From Mikania micrantha (taxonomy: Eukaryota > Streptophyta > Magnoliopsida > Asterales > Asteraceae), in NCBI GenBank assembly GCA_009363875.1, contig CM018685.1, positions 53,765,087 to 53,829,086 on the forward strand: a DNA stretch of 64,000 nt. The letters are read 5' to 3'. The notes beneath the pieces were generated by a model. That model worked only from the letters and a program-made list of their open reading frames with translations, was not told where the DNA came from and ran no database searches. Shown one piece after another: positions 22,096-33,015 of this stretch (the first letter of the stretch is position 1; each line of letters opens with the position of its first letter). The translations under genes were made by a program, and so were the position numbers.

Positions 22096-22501
22096 TTACC
22101 GGTCAAGTTTGGGGTAGACAATTGGACTTGACTTGGCTGGTTGATTTTCTGTAAAAGTGGGTCCACACATAAATTGATTTTCGTGCTAGTTCAGATATGG
22201 AGACTGTACGAGCTTAATTTGTAAGATAATATGTTTGTATGGACGTGAAAATTTGACGAGTCACTTGGCCAAATTAATGGACATAAATCGATCTTGTATC
22301 TTATCAACTTCCAAACTCTATTACTTAGTATTTACACCCCGCCCGTTTACTTGGATTTTTAAGACTTCCAAACCAGTCATTACGGAAAAACGAAAGGTAC
22401 TCTTAGCAAGTAAACTTACGAGCATAAATTGAAGCCTCACATGCATCCTCTTGTAAACAAAAAATCGAACAACTATTAATTTTGTTTTTAATATACGCAA
22501 T
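22096..22501 (+). promoter_or_regulatory. Upstream region of RLP gene 1
   Basis: From TAGACAATTGGACTTGACTTGG (near 22114) onward it matches, with gaps, the upstream region of RLP gene 2, read as 37850-37885 joined to 47106-47357. It is therefore the ancestral promoter shared by the two paralogues. I cannot place a TATA box with confidence. Confidence 0.6.
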
Positions 22502-25471
22502 ATGAGTGCTCCGTTTTTAATTTCTTATTTATCATCTTGTCACATGTGGTTGCTTCTTGTTTTGGCTTTGGTTCATTTGTGCTTCTCAAATCAAAAGTCT
22601 CCTGATGCGTTATGCATGGAGGGTGAGAGACAAGCACTTATTCGGTTCAAGCACGGCCTCATAGACGAAGCTGATCGGCTTGCTTCTTGGTCTGGTGAGA
22701 AGAGCGACTGCTGCAAATGGGCTGGAATTGTTTGTGATAACATCACTGGCCATGTCCATGAGATTCATCTTCCTGGACCTAATTTAGGATTTGCAGTCTC
22801 GAGCTCTTATGTAGAACTCTTAAAGAAAAGGTTAGGAGGGCATTTAAGTCCATCCTTGTTGGAGCTGAAGCAACTCAAGCATCTAGATTTGAGCTACAAT
22901 GATTTTAAAGGGATCCAAATTCCAGGCTTCATAGGTTCTCTTGAAAACTTGAGGTATCTTAACCTGTCTGAATCAAACTTTGGTGGGATGATCCCTCCTC
23001 AAATTGGGAATATTTCAGAGCTACGTGTCCTTTCTCTTAGAAATGTGTATGAAGGAACAAGTTTCATAATGAAAATGCAATGGCTGTCAGGTCTTCGTTG
23101 GTTGCATCATTTGGATATGAGTGAGATATACCTTGGCCAAGCTACTGATTGGTTTCAGGTGATTAACACCCTCCCTTCTTTGGTCGAACTACGTTTGTCT
23201 TCTTGTCAACTCTCTGATATACATCCCCATGTTCCTAGTCTTAATCTAACGTCCCTTTCCCTGCTTGATATTACTTTTAACGATTTTATTAACACTTCTA
23301 TTCCAAAGTGGATTTTTAGCCTAACAAGCCTGGTTTCATTGGATTTAAGTTATTGCAACTTTAACAACCCTCTTCCTAGTAATATTTATAGCTTCCGTAA
23401 TCTGACTTCTCTGGGGTCGTTTTACACCAGTGGGAATAATTTCATGAGTTCTCTGTTGGTATTAAATCAATTGTCTGGTAACTTGAAATTTTTAGATATT
23501 AGTTATTGTGGTGTTTCGAATTCAGGGCTTCATTCCCTTCATAACTTCACCTCTCTTCTTAGCCTTTGGGTGTCTCGAAACGGGCTAACCAAGGCAATAC
23601 CTAATTCGTTTGGTAACCTTTGTAACTTGAGATATATTGATTTGTCATACAACAATTTTGGTAACATTGGTTTAACACACCTTCTTAAAAGTTTTTTTGA
23701 TTGCGAATCACCGAGTTTGGAGTTATTATATATAGTAGATTCAGGGCTTTCTGGTCCAATTCCTAACTCCATTGGACGATTGTCATCGTTGAAGAAGTTA
23801 TATTTTTCTGATAATAGACTGAACGGAAGCATTCCTGAATCGATCGGACAATTATCAAAGCTGACTTACTTAGATTTTTCCAACAATTTGTTGATGGGTG
23901 TTGTGACAGAGGCTCACTTTGCTAAACTGGTGTGCTTGAAAGTTCTAAGTGGAGGAGGCAACTTCTTAACCCTAAAACTGCAAGTTGCAAACTGGATTCC
24001 CCCTTTCCAGTTGCAACTATTGGATATTAAATCTTGGGGTTTGGGGCCTGAGTTTCCGTTATGGCTTCAATCACAGAGGGATTTAATAAGTCTGGGCATA
24101 AGCAACACAAGCATTTCTTCACCCATGCCTCCCGAGTCATTTTGGAGATCATTCCCCAATCTAACTTATTTAGACATGTCGCAAAATTACATGGAAGGCA
24201 CATTAACATTGTTTTTCCCTCCAACACTTGAAGTACTCGACCTAAGCTCTAACCAGTTTACAGGAATTTTACCTTCTCTCCCCACTGATTCATTAATGAT
24301 TGCATTTATGGATCTGTCAAATAATTCTTTTATGGGTTCATTACATCATTTTTTGTGTTTTAATGGTGCGAAAAGAATACAATTTCTTTCTTTGGGATAT
24401 AATCATTTGTCGGGTGTCATTCCCGACTGCTGGAACAAGTGGTCCAGTTTGAGAATCCTAATTCTGGAAAATAACAATTTAACTGGTGAGATTCCAAGGA
24501 CATTAGGTTCTTTGTTGAATCTAAATTGGTTGAACATGCATGGAAACAAGATCTCCGGAAGATTTCCCACTTCTCTAATGAACTTGTCATCATTAAGGAT
24601 TCTTCAACTTGGCAAAAATAAACTTACTGGGAACATTCCACCATGGATTGGAAAAAAACTCAGCTTTTTAGGAATTCTGAATCTTAGGTCCAACAATTTA
24701 GACAAAAATATTCCTTTTGAACTTTGTTATCTTTCACATATACAAATAATAGATCTTGCTGAAAATAATCTATCCGGAAATATTCCAAGATGCTTCAACA
24801 ACTTTACCATGCTTACAAGGTTAACTATCTTAAATGAATTTTACATGAGTATGGAAGGGCTGGCATTAGCTATTATTGCTAGTGATTCACTGGTGATGAA
24901 AGGACAAGAATACACCTACACCTCAATTCTTAGGCTAGTGACATCGTTGGACCTTTCGTGCAACAACTTTTTTGGACCCATCCCAAGTGAGCTTACGACC
25001 CTTCAAGAGTTGGAATCACTGAATTTATCAAGAAACCAATTGAGTGGAAGGATCCCGGAGAAGATAGGAGACATGAACACACTTGAATCATTAGATTTAT
25101 CAATAAACAACCTATCAGGGGAACTTCCCGTAAGCTTGTCTAGATTGAATTTCTTGAGTAGCTTCAATGTGTCTTGCAACAATTTCACAGGAAGAATTCC
25201 AGTTAGTACTCAACTCCAAAGCTTTAATGAGTCTAGCTTTTTAGGTAACCTGCTTTGTGGTGCTCCATTAAATGACCTTTGTGTACCCACTAAAGTACCT
25301 GCAAATTCAATAAGAGATGAAAAAGAAGACGATGGATTAGAATGGGGGTTGATTATTAACATTCTGCTTGGATTTGTTGTTGGATTTTGGATTGTTTTGG
25401 CTCCATTGATACTTTGCACATCATGGAGGACTGCATATTTTCGTCTCATGAGTAAATTGATCAAGTTATGA
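22502..25471 (+). CDS. LRR receptor-like protein (RLP), gene 1
   Basis: Single exon, 989 residues. A signal peptide (about 1-29, with LLLVLALVHLCFS) is followed by the N-terminal LRR cap with Cys pairs (LC at 37-38; DCCKWAGIVC at 69-78), then an almost unbroken series of extracellular 24-residue LRRs (LxxLxxLDLSxNxxxGxIP). A non-LRR island (about 24810-24935, ending LVMKGQEYTYTSI) comes before the last LRRs. An acidic DEKEDD stretch (939-944), a membrane helix (about 949-972) with GFVVG, and a short tail follow. The tail contains YFRL, a YxxPhi endocytosis-type signal. There is no kinase domain. This is the architecture of EIX/Cf-type receptors, which act at the plasma membrane and signal through partners such as SOBIR1 and BAK1. 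The ligand cannot be told from sequence. Confidence 0.95.
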   Translation: MSAPFLISYLSSCHMWLLLVLALVHLCFSNQKSPDALCMEGERQALIRFKHGLIDEADRLASWSGEKSDCCKWAGIVCDNITGHVHEIHLPGPNLGFAVSSSYVELLKKRLGGHLSPSLLELKQLKHLDLSYNDFKGIQIPGFIGSLENLRYLNLSESNFGGMIPPQIGNISELRVLSLRNVYEGTSFIMKMQWLSGLRWLHHLDMSEIYLGQATDWFQVINTLPSLVELRLSSCQLSDIHPHVPSLNLTSLSLLDITFNDFINTSIPKWIFSLTSLVSLDLSYCNFNNPLPSNIYSFRNLTSLGSFYTSGNNFMSSLLVLNQLSGNLKFLDISYCGVSNSGLHSLHNFTSLLSLWVSRNGLTKAIPNSFGNLCNLRYIDLSYNNFGNIGLTHLLKSFFDCESPSLELLYIVDSGLSGPIPNSIGRLSSLKKLYFSDNRLNGSIPESIGQLSKLTYLDFSNNLLMGVVTEAHFAKLVCLKVLSGGGNFLTLKLQVANWIPPFQLQLLDIKSWGLGPEFPLWLQSQRDLISLGISNTSISSPMPPESFWRSFPNLTYLDMSQNYMEGTLTLFFPPTLEVLDLSSNQFTGILPSLPTDSLMIAFMDLSNNSFMGSLHHFLCFNGAKRIQFLSLGYNHLSGVIPDCWNKWSSLRILILENNNLTGEIPRTLGSLLNLNWLNMHGNKISGRFPTSLMNLSSLRILQLGKNKLTGNIPPWIGKKLSFLGILNLRSNNLDKNIPFELCYLSHIQIIDLAENNLSGNIPRCFNNFTMLTRLTILNEFYMSMEGLALAIIASDSLVMKGQEYTYTSILRLVTSLDLSCNNFFGPIPSELTTLQELESLNLSRNQLSGRIPEKIGDMNTLESLDLSINNLSGELPVSLSRLNFLSSFNVSCNNFTGRIPVSTQLQSFNESSFLGNLLCGAPLNDLCVPTKVPANSIRDEKEDDGLEWGLIINILLGFVVGFWIVLAPLILCTSWRTAYFRLMSKLIKL

Positions 25472-26245
25472 TTTATGACGCATAAGTATTGTCACACTAT
25501 AATTAGTGAAGCTGTAATAGATTTAATATTCTACTTTAAAATTTTAAAACTTTGTATTCAAGATGAGTGATCATGTAGTGTTTGTTCTTGTTATTTTATG
25601 TTTAATTGCGTGATTTTATGAGTTATTGGTCTAAAGCACGTTTACTTTGAGTATATTTATGATTTTCTGGTGTTAAGATGTTAATGACGTTTTTCGGAAA
25701 CTTTTTGGAAGTTAGAAGAGAAATCAAAATTTTGGCTTATCTTAACCCAATTTAAACCCAGATCTTAAGGTTTTGAAACCATTCACTTTTTGATGAAAAT
25801 TATGGACGAAAAAGAGATGAACTTGAGGTGCCAAAACTCCTAATTCATATCTTCGTTCATAGAATGCGATCCGGATCAAGAATCGAAGCGCATCAATGCT
25901 GATGAGAGACTAAATCTCTTGTAATTTTTTTCGGGCAATTAGGTAGTAAGTAAAACTGTCGAATCCCCAAATTCTCACTTGCGGTGTTAGACCGCAAGGC
26001 AATTAGGTAGTAAGTAAAGATGATATTTTATATGATTTTCCCAAAGATTAATGACCTGGGCCAAAAATCGTATTCAGATAATGTTGATTATATATTCCGT
26101 TTTGTTGTTTAGTGGACTGTTACATTGTTAGTCTTGATCATCCTGGTGATTGCTTTTATAACCTCTCAATTTTTGTAAAACAATAAGATTGATATACCAA
26201 CAACAAAAACCTTTACTCAACAGACAAAATGTACCAACAGAAAAT
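25472..26245. other. 3' flank of RLP gene 1 and spacer
   Basis: The first 100 bases match the 3' flank of RLP gene 2; homology ends near 25570. Beyond that, the word GCAATTAGGTAGTAAGTAAA occurs twice (25934-25953 and 26000-26019), 66 bases apart. No gene seen. Confidence 0.6.
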
Positions 26246-26246
26246 T

Positions 26247-26531
26247 TCAAAACAACACAATGTTTTTAAATAATCCAACATATGAGACATGTAAACCGGA
26301 AACAAATGACTTGAACCAGAAAGTCACGGCCAAGACAGAACTAGGGACAAATGATGGCGAATTATTGTTTTTGGATGAACAGGTGATAGTAGTGGTGGTA
26401 GGGGTGGCAATAGATTCACCACCGGGCTCCGCCTCAGGGGTGACTACTACAAGTCCATCGGCCGCCTTTTCATGAACAACCACGTGAATGGTTATACGGT
26501 CGGTTGTGCTAAAAACAGTAAACCAAAACAT
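26247..26531 (-). CDS. Possible gene fragment, not recognised
   Basis: A 94-codon frame whose middle (VVVHEKAADGLVVVTPEAEP, then a Thr-rich run) has gene-like composition, higher in GC than its surroundings. The overlapping plus-strand frame is also open. It could be the last exon of a decayed gene. I do not recognise a family. Confidence 0.25.
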   Translation of the reverse strand: MFWFTVFSTTDRITIHVVVHEKAADGLVVVTPEAEPGGESIATPTTTTITCSSKNNNSPSFVPSSVLAVTFWFKSFVSGLHVSYVGLFKNIVLF

Positions 26532-26754
26532 TCGTTATGGTTTGAAAATTTTAAAACCGCCAACAGAAAGTAACAAAAAAAAAAGGAAAAAAAGAAAAAC
26601 ACCAAAACCAAATCAATGACTAACTTGAATGGTTTTACAGTTTTAAACTGAACTATTTGATGCAAGTCGTGTGGTTTATATATAACGAAAATGATTTGAA
26701 CAATTGCGTCTTCCTTTTGAGTTATGATCTGAAAGACTTTAACTGTGAAGGCAT

Positions 26755-26950
26755 GTGGTTTGGGTTCACAAACTGGCCCGCTTTCAAAACAAAACCGGTT
26801 TCACCCAATCCGGTTCAGGAACCGATCCAAACCGCCGGTTTGGCACCAGTTTGAGATTTTACCGTTATAACCGGTTTGTAAACCAGCCCGAACCAGTTCG
26901 GTTACTAAACCGATTTCCCAAAGTTTGTAAATCGGTTAACGACAAGTTTT
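26755..26950. repeat. ACCGGTTT-rich repeat
   Basis: A series of CCGGTTT/AAACCGG words, like those at 19228-19495. It lies just upstream of a dead hAT transposase and may be part of the same element. Confidence 0.5.
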
Positions 26951-26984
26951 ATTTTTGACCGTTCTTTTTCCACGGACTTTTTGT

Positions 26985-27359
26985 CGGGTATGACTTCCCA
27001 AGATTTTATGTCCTTTGATATCTTGGCTTGATGGAAAGGTAAGGAAGAACAATTCATGATCCTATCCGCTATGGCCCGAGATCTACTAAGCGTCCAAGCT
27101 TCCACGGTAGCTTCAGAATTGACATTTTCTGTTAGTGGCAGGGTCATTTCACTGAGAAGAACAGGACTCACTCCTGCGGTGGTTGAGATGTCGATTTGCT
27201 AGAAGGATTACTCAAGATAAATCCTCACTTAAAGGCGAAATGGATTACGAGAACAAATTATTACAAGACGAGGTGGATGCGGGTTTGTCGGAAGGAATCA
27301 CCGATGAGGTAGCAGCCGCATACTATGAATCAACTCAAATTAGCTCGGATGAAAATTAA
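26985..27359 (+). pseudogene. hAT transposase C-terminal end, degenerate
   Basis: Translation on the plus strand gives the hAT dimerisation region: LSAMARDLLSVQASTVASEL, then FSVSGRVISLRRTGLTP and VEMSIC. In a different frame an acidic tail (LLQDEVDAGLSEGITDE) follows to a stop at 27357-27359. In-frame stops interrupt it (a TGA where Trp is usual near 27025, a TAG after SIC), and the frame shifts afterwards. Upstream parts of the transposase are missing. It is related to the Ac/RICESLEEPER type. Confidence 0.82.
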
Positions 27360-27769
27360 ACGTGAAGAATCAAATTTCAAGATGTATTTTATTATTATGT
27401 TTTACGATTTCGGTTTATTTTAATCGTCTAACTATTTTAATTTATGTTTTTTCAACTTGAACCTTATGATGTATTCTTTTTTCAAGTAATGAAAGTTTTT
27501 ATCCAAGTCTATTGTTAATTTTGTTTAAGTAAAACAATTTTTTTTTAAAAAAAATGGTTTGTAGAACTGACCGATGTCGAAGTGTCAGTCAGAATTGATA
27601 TTAAAACTCAGTTCCAAGTCATCTTATTAGATAGGGTAACTCGGGTGTCGAACCACGAGGAATTAATATTATGGAAAGTGTTGGTTTATTGCTTATTTGC
27701 TACTAAACATAAAATAATTAAAACCTTAAATAAATAGATATATTAAAAGGTTCAGTGTGTGTGTGTGTG
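27360..27769. other. Spacer with (GT)n run
   Basis: No gene seen. A (GT)n microsatellite lies at about 27755-27773, beside the start of the next element. Confidence 0.6.
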
Positions 27770-28195
27770 TGTGTATATAATTGTTAACTCATGGTAATTG
27801 AAATAACTTATTAACCCAATTTGATTGGTTGTCTAATTTAATGAATTTGAAATATGTGATCCATATTAAATCTGAGAAAAATGAATGGTTGAGATTTCTT
27901 TAAGGGTATTTTGAAGATCTGTTATGTGTACTTGATTTGATTTTTAAAATAAAAGTTTACCCCCCATTTTTTTAAACCTTCTTAACTTTTATATACATTA
28001 TTATTTTTTAAAAAAAAATTACACCATTAAATTTGTCACATTTTTATCTTTAATTCAAGTATAGTTTTGTCAAAAAAATTTAAAGTTTTCGAAATTACAC
28101 TGATGTAACGAGCGGAATTTTTTCAAAGTGTTCGTAATTACACTGATGTAACGAGCTGAATTTTTTCAAAGTGTTCCTAATTACACCGATGTAAC

Positions 28196-28797
28196 TAGGC
28201 CTGTAAACGAACCGAACAGTTCATGAACTGTTCGTGAACTGTTCGGTAAGAAGTTCGTTTATGTTCGTTTATTTAATAAATGAACGAACACGAACATAAA
28301 ATCTGTGTTCGTTTAATTAAATGAACGAACATGAACACACATTGTGTTCGTTTATTTATGTTCATGAACAGTTCGGTTATGTTCGTTTATTTACGTTCGT
28401 TTATTTGTGTTCGTTAATGTTCGTTTATGTTCATTAACTATGTAATGTTAGTTTTTGTTCAGTTAACTGACTAATTTACGAATGATATGTATTTACATTT
28501 AAGAGACTTGTCGTTTGTGCTCGTTTATACTTGTTCAATTGTGTTCGTTTATGTTTGTTCAATAGTGTTCATGCTCGTTTATGATTGTTCTATGGTGTTA
28601 AAAAAAATGTCCATTTATGTTTGTTCGTTTATTTTAGTTTGTTTGTGTTCGTTTTATGTTCATGAACAGTTCGTTTAATTTATTAATGAACGAACACAAA
28701 CGAACACGAACATATTCGTTTTCTTAATAAACGAACACGAACACAAAATTCATGTTCGTTAAGGTGTTCGTGTTCGTCCGGTTCGTTTACAGGCCTA
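28196..28797. mobile_element. hAT-type MITE with perfect ends, 602 bp
   Basis: The ends are TAGGCCTGTAAACGAACC and its exact inverted copy. The 8-bp target duplication GATGTAAC lies on both sides (28188-28195 and 28798-28805). The interior is made of GTTCGTTTATG words in both orientations. There is no transposase. It is related to 56349-56878. Confidence 0.93.
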
Positions 28798-28869
28798 GAT
28801 GTAACGAGCTAAATTTTTTCAAAGTGATCATAATTACACTGATGTAACGAGTCGTTACACTGATTTAAC

Positions 28870-29152
28870 CAATGTTTTGAAAACCGGACCGGTCGAACCG
28901 GGAACAGGTGGTCGGACCGGTCCGGTTAGGGGTTCTGGGCCGTTTTTGGGTGCACCGGCCGATCGAACCGGGAACCGGGGGTTGAACCGTTTTTTTATAT
29001 TTTTTTAATTTTTTTTTGATTTTTTATATATATATTTATAAAATGTATATAAAATCATCCGGTTCTTAAATCCGGTTCGACCGGTCCGACCGGTCGGACC
29101 TCTAACCAGTAAGGAGACAGGTTCGACGTTCGGTCAGGTTATGAAAACATTG
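28870..29152. mobile_element. hAT-type MITE (CAATGTTTT ends), 283 bp
   Basis: Ends CAATGTTTTGAAAACCGG and ATGAAAACATTG; flanks GATTTAAC (28862-28869) and GATGTAAC (29153-29160), an 8-bp duplication with one mismatch. The interior is rich in CCGGTC/GACCGG. Same superfamily as 51820-52285 and 58102-58489. Confidence 0.88.
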
Positions 29153-29745
29153 GATGTAACGAGCTGTAACTTATTATTTTTTTTACGTTATAATTATCTA
29201 ACTTTCTATCTTATTTGATATAAATTTATCTAATTAACTAAATTTTATAATAAAAAATAAGTTTGTAATATATATTTAAAATGAGAGAGAAAAAAATTTT
29301 GATGGAAAAGTTTTAAAAAAGAGAAAAAATATTGTACTTATGTTTTTTACGTTAGTGTAATTACGAACGCTCAAAAAAAATTTGGCATGACTATAATGAA
29401 ATTAACGAGAAAAATATGACGAGTTTAATGGTGTAATTTTTATAAAAAAACAACATAGTATAAAAAAGTTATAAGTGTATAAAAATCAAGGAGGACTTTA
29501 ATTTAAAAAATAGGAAAATATATGGTTTTTTAAAAGTGTGACACTTGTCACTCTTATATTAAATCTGATTTTTGTAATTGACACAAAAGACCATAATGCC
29601 CTTTTGTATTAAAAGTTAATTAGTGACACATGTCACCATTAAATTAAATCTTGAAAATTTTAACCATTGGATTTGAGTTATAAAGTTTTCTCAATTAGAG
29701 TAAGTTATTATATGATCCCTTCCCTATATATATATATATATATTT

Positions 29746-30470
29746 ATTAAACTAGTAATGTATATAATAAAAATATATACATATATAAATATTTATAATT
29801 CGAATTTCGAATCAAAAAACACAAATTTTGAAATTCGATTCGAAATTCAATATCAGGCTTCGAATCGAATTCGAATGTGAAAATTCGAACCGAATTTCGA
29901 ATTGGTTATTTTTGAATTAAAATCGAATCGAATTTCAAGTTTTTTGAATCCAATTCAAAAATTGAACACCAATATGTCCCGTATTAGAAAAACTTAGAAA
30001 TAGGACTTTGGGCAATATTTCAACAGTAAAGAAGAAATATTTTATTTATATATTTATTAAATTTTTTAAATGGCAAATTTATTTTACTCTTACTTATAAA
30101 CTAGTTGAAACTAAATGACCCTTTGTTGAGATTGAACCCGTAACATTATTATCTAAAAGACAAAACCTCTACAAATAGACTCGTCACAAGTTGGATAATG
30201 AAAAAAATATATAAATAACCACATTATTAATTAAATTATACAATTAAATACTAATAATTATAAATCTTTTTATTATAAAAATTTTCTAATTTATTAAAAT
30301 TAATTAAACATAATAAAATTTCAATTATATATTATATGTATATATATTTTAAAATTATTAAATATTTATTATTATTTTGTTATTTATGATTTTTAAATAT
30401 TCATATTTTTTATTTAATCAACCGTTAATATATGCTAAACTCATGTAAGTTTTTAAATATACAAACAACA
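29746..30470. other. AT-rich spacer, no gene seen
   Basis: It includes a run of GAATTCGAATTTCGAA-type palindromic words (29795-29960), probably an old inverted repeat, and a GAACCCGTAAC stretch like that near 20825. Confidence 0.5.
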
Positions 30471-30487
30471 AAAGACCTGTAAATAGT

Positions 30488-30761
30488 TTTTTTTTTTGAA
30501 CGGCCAACTAATTAACTGCTGGGTACTCCGTACGCGGCCCCCAATGGCTAAAGGAAGCCCAAGCTGGCCACTAGTCCAGACGAACGGAGCCCCTAGCCCA
30601 CCAGCCACCAATTCCCGGGGAAAACCCGACCCAAGCACCCGCCCAAAGGCACGACGGTGAAAGGCCGGTAAAACCGGGTAGGATCAAGAATCGAATGATC
30701 TAGGTCTTCTATCACTTCCTCCATACCTCCATCTTACCATTAGGACAAGACATCAATGGTT
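30488..30761 (-). mobile_element. SINE retroposon with 17-bp target duplication
   Basis: On the minus strand a 274-bp GC-rich body ends in an A run (T run at 30488-30497). The flanks AAAGACCTGTAAATAGT (30471-30487) and AAAGACCTATAAATAGT (30762-30778) differ at one base and form a target duplication of the length LINE machinery produces. The 5' part (right side here) has TGGTAAGATGG and ATTCGATTCTTGATCC, which could be decayed A and B boxes of a tRNA-derived promoter. It encodes no protein. Confidence 0.85.
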
Positions 30762-30778
30762 AAAGACCTATAAATAGT

Positions 30779-31245
30779 AATAGTACTTTTTCAATTTTAG
30801 TCGACCTTTCGGATTCAGTAAGATGGCCCTTTTGTACCAGGTCGACGCGCTGGCCGAATTCTGCTTCAAAAATGTACAGGTCTAATGCTGTCTTTATCAA
30901 AAAGATGCTGCAATCTTCAATCATCGTTCATCGAGCGCTTTCTCTCATCTGCCTAATCATGAGGAAATGCGCTATGCTATAGTATCGCCCAAAGAGCTAT
31001 TGATCAATAGAACCTAAACTTAGGTATGCACTTGCTGGCTGGTCTCATTGAATGGCTTGTGATAGGAGTGCCCTAAGGCTTTTGAAGGGCTTTATTCTTG
31101 AACTCTTTTTAAATAAGATTTTGAAATTGAGCAAAAAACCTTTCTGTTGCCTAGATGAGATGGCAAATCATGGAAACTTTAGGTCTCTTGCATTGGGCAG
31201 TCGTGTGTTTGAACCTGGCGAGTGGTGACATCCTTTTTCTTTTCT
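30779..31245. other. Segment of different composition, origin unclear
   Basis: Between AT-rich neighbours lies about 450 bases of near-balanced composition with no long ORF (for example CGCGCTGGCCGAATTCTGC, CGAGCGCTTTCTCTCATC). The texture resembles plant mitochondrial intergenic DNA, but I cannot confirm this. Confidence 0.3.
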
Positions 31246-31264
31246 TTTATCCCCTATTCTCACG

Positions 31265-31690
31265 AACATATATATAGGGGTTGGATCCACTAAGAAGGGA
31301 TTTTTGCCTAAGAAGAGTAAGAAGCAATAGAAATTTGACACGTGTCATCATAAAACAGTAATACAGTACAAAAAACGAAATACAGTACAAAAAGAAACAA
31401 AATCCAGTACAAAAAATCAAAAATCCAGTACAAAAAATCAAAAATCTAGTACAAAAAAAATCCAGTACAAAAAAAATAAAATATAGTACAAACAACAAAA
31501 ATCTTATACAAAAAAACACAAAAATCGAGTATAAAAAAATATATAACAAATCTAGTACAAAAAAAATAAAAATGTAGTATAAAAAATAAGATTTTTTAAT
31601 TAAATTATGTGACACGTGTCAAATTCTTATTAGTTCTCACTCTTCTTACACAAAAAGCTCTTCTTATTTGATCCTTCCTCCATATATATA
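31265..31690. mobile_element. MITE with about 70-bp imperfect inverted ends
   Basis: Left end GGTTGGATCCACTAAGAAGG...GACACGTGTCA; right end TGACACGTGTCAAATTC...TTATTTGATCC in inverted form. The interior (31355-31590) consists of repeated CAGTACAAAAAATCAAAAAT units. It is flanked by TATATA on both sides. The minus-strand ORF 31247-31615 is a by-product of the repeats. Confidence 0.7.
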
Positions 31691-31954
31691 AGTAGCAATT
31701 ACTAAATACATAACGATTCTTAAATTAAACATTAAATTAAATAATTAAATAACGATACTAATTTTAAAAATAATAATTATTATATATTTGTTTACTTTAT
31801 GTTTGCATTTGTTTACTTTATGTTCGTATAACTTGACGGTAGATTTTACGATCATGAACGCCTTTTTTTGTTGTTTTAATTATATGATTTTTAGCATTGT
31901 AATCTTATATTTGGGTTCGTATTCCTTACAATTGATATTTGCTTTTGTGACAAC

Positions 31955-32581
31955 CATTGACGTACGTACTTGAGAGCTTAGGGGAGCAGCCACCCACCTT
32001 GAAAATCTTTTTAGTATTAAATATATGTTAAAATTTCAATCACCCCCCTCTCATAAAATTTTGCAATCATCCCCTTTTTCACTTTTAATTTTAAGTTTTA
32101 ATTAATAAAGCTAAGTTGAAAAAAACTCAACTAATAATTTGATCCCAATTTAAAACTAAGTCCAGTATTAATTTAAACAAGTTAAACCAACACTGGTCCA
32201 TTTTAAACAACTCTATTATTATTTTTAATAACCTTTTAACATAACACTTGAAGTAAAATTTGAATAATTGGGTTGATGATGAGAATATAATAGATAGTTG
32301 TATATGTTTTATGTAGAAAAAGTTACTTAGAAAAGCATTCATAAAAGTTGTTTTTGGGTAGATTTCAAAAAAAATAAAACCTCGTAAAGAACGACTTTAC
32401 ATGTTATTTTTATTATGTTTTTGTTTATGAAATTTAGTTTGATTGTCTTTTTAACATAACCCGACCAGATCCGTCTCCACCTGACTTGAACAAAAAATGA
32501 AAACAAAAAGATTTTACAGCGATACTCTAACAAACTTAAAAAATTTTCGCCCCCCATAAAAAAAATCTATGTCCGCCACCG
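31955..32581. mobile_element. hAT-like element, exact 8-bp duplication
   Basis: GTGACAAC lies on both sides (31947-31954 and 32582-32589). The right end, read on the minus strand, is CGGTGGCGGACATAGATTTT, close to the common plant hAT end CAGTGGCGGA. The left end (CATTGACG) is decayed. The interior is AT-rich with C runs and has no ORF of note. The uninterrupted target can be seen at about 37525-37560. Confidence 0.75.
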
Positions 32582-32670
32582 GTGACAACTCAATTTATTT
32601 TTTTATGACGGATTAACAGTCGTTGCAACCAGTTTTTTCGTTTGCGTATTAAGATTGGTAATGTTGTAGT

Positions 32671-32989
32671 TGATGACATGGCAACACCAACTTAACATTT
32701 ACGTGTGCATGGATCTTGGAGTTGGAAAGTCTTTGTTTATGTTTATTTTATTTAATTTAGTTTGCATGTTTTATTCACGTATGTAAGTGGACCTACTAGA
32801 TAGGAATAGTGTGCTAGTGGGTAGTTTCAAGTTTCTCTTTCCTTATGTACTGGTTTGCAGCTTTTGTTTTGGTTAAGTCATTTTTCAAGGAAATCCTTTT
32901 TCAGAAAATACAATTTGTTTGTATTTGGTTTGCTTTTTCTCTGATAAAGGTGATTGTGTATAACGATGCTATCACTTGTAAGGTTAACA
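32671..32989 (+). repeat. 5' LTR of copia element
   Basis: TGATGACATGG...GGTTAACA. It holds the promoter by position; an open frame through its 3' part is accidental. Confidence 0.95.
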
Positions 32990-33015
32990 AGTGGTATCAG
33001 AGCGCCAGATCGAAG

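Larger units (their letters stand above)
27770..29745. mobile_element. Non-autonomous Mutator-like element with nested hAT insertions
   Basis: The element matches 53600-54660 along most of its length. Both copies carry GTTTACCCCCC, CACCATTAAATTTGTCAC and a tandem AATTACACTGATGTAACGAG unit. Both end with the inverted counterpart (GAGTTTAATGGTG... AAAAATCAAGGAGG) and TGACACTTGTCACTCTTATA. The related sequence at 62790-64000 has the same design. It is flanked by (GT/TA)n on the left and (TA)n on the right (29724-29743). No transposase is encoded. Assignment to Mutator-like is inferred from long, AT-rich inverted ends. Confidence 0.55.

Noticed and set aside
32845..33015. N-terminal 57-codon extension of the copia polyprotein
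   Set aside because: It lies in the 5' LTR and primer-site region; the ATG at 33016 follows the primer site and begins the normal Gag sequence.
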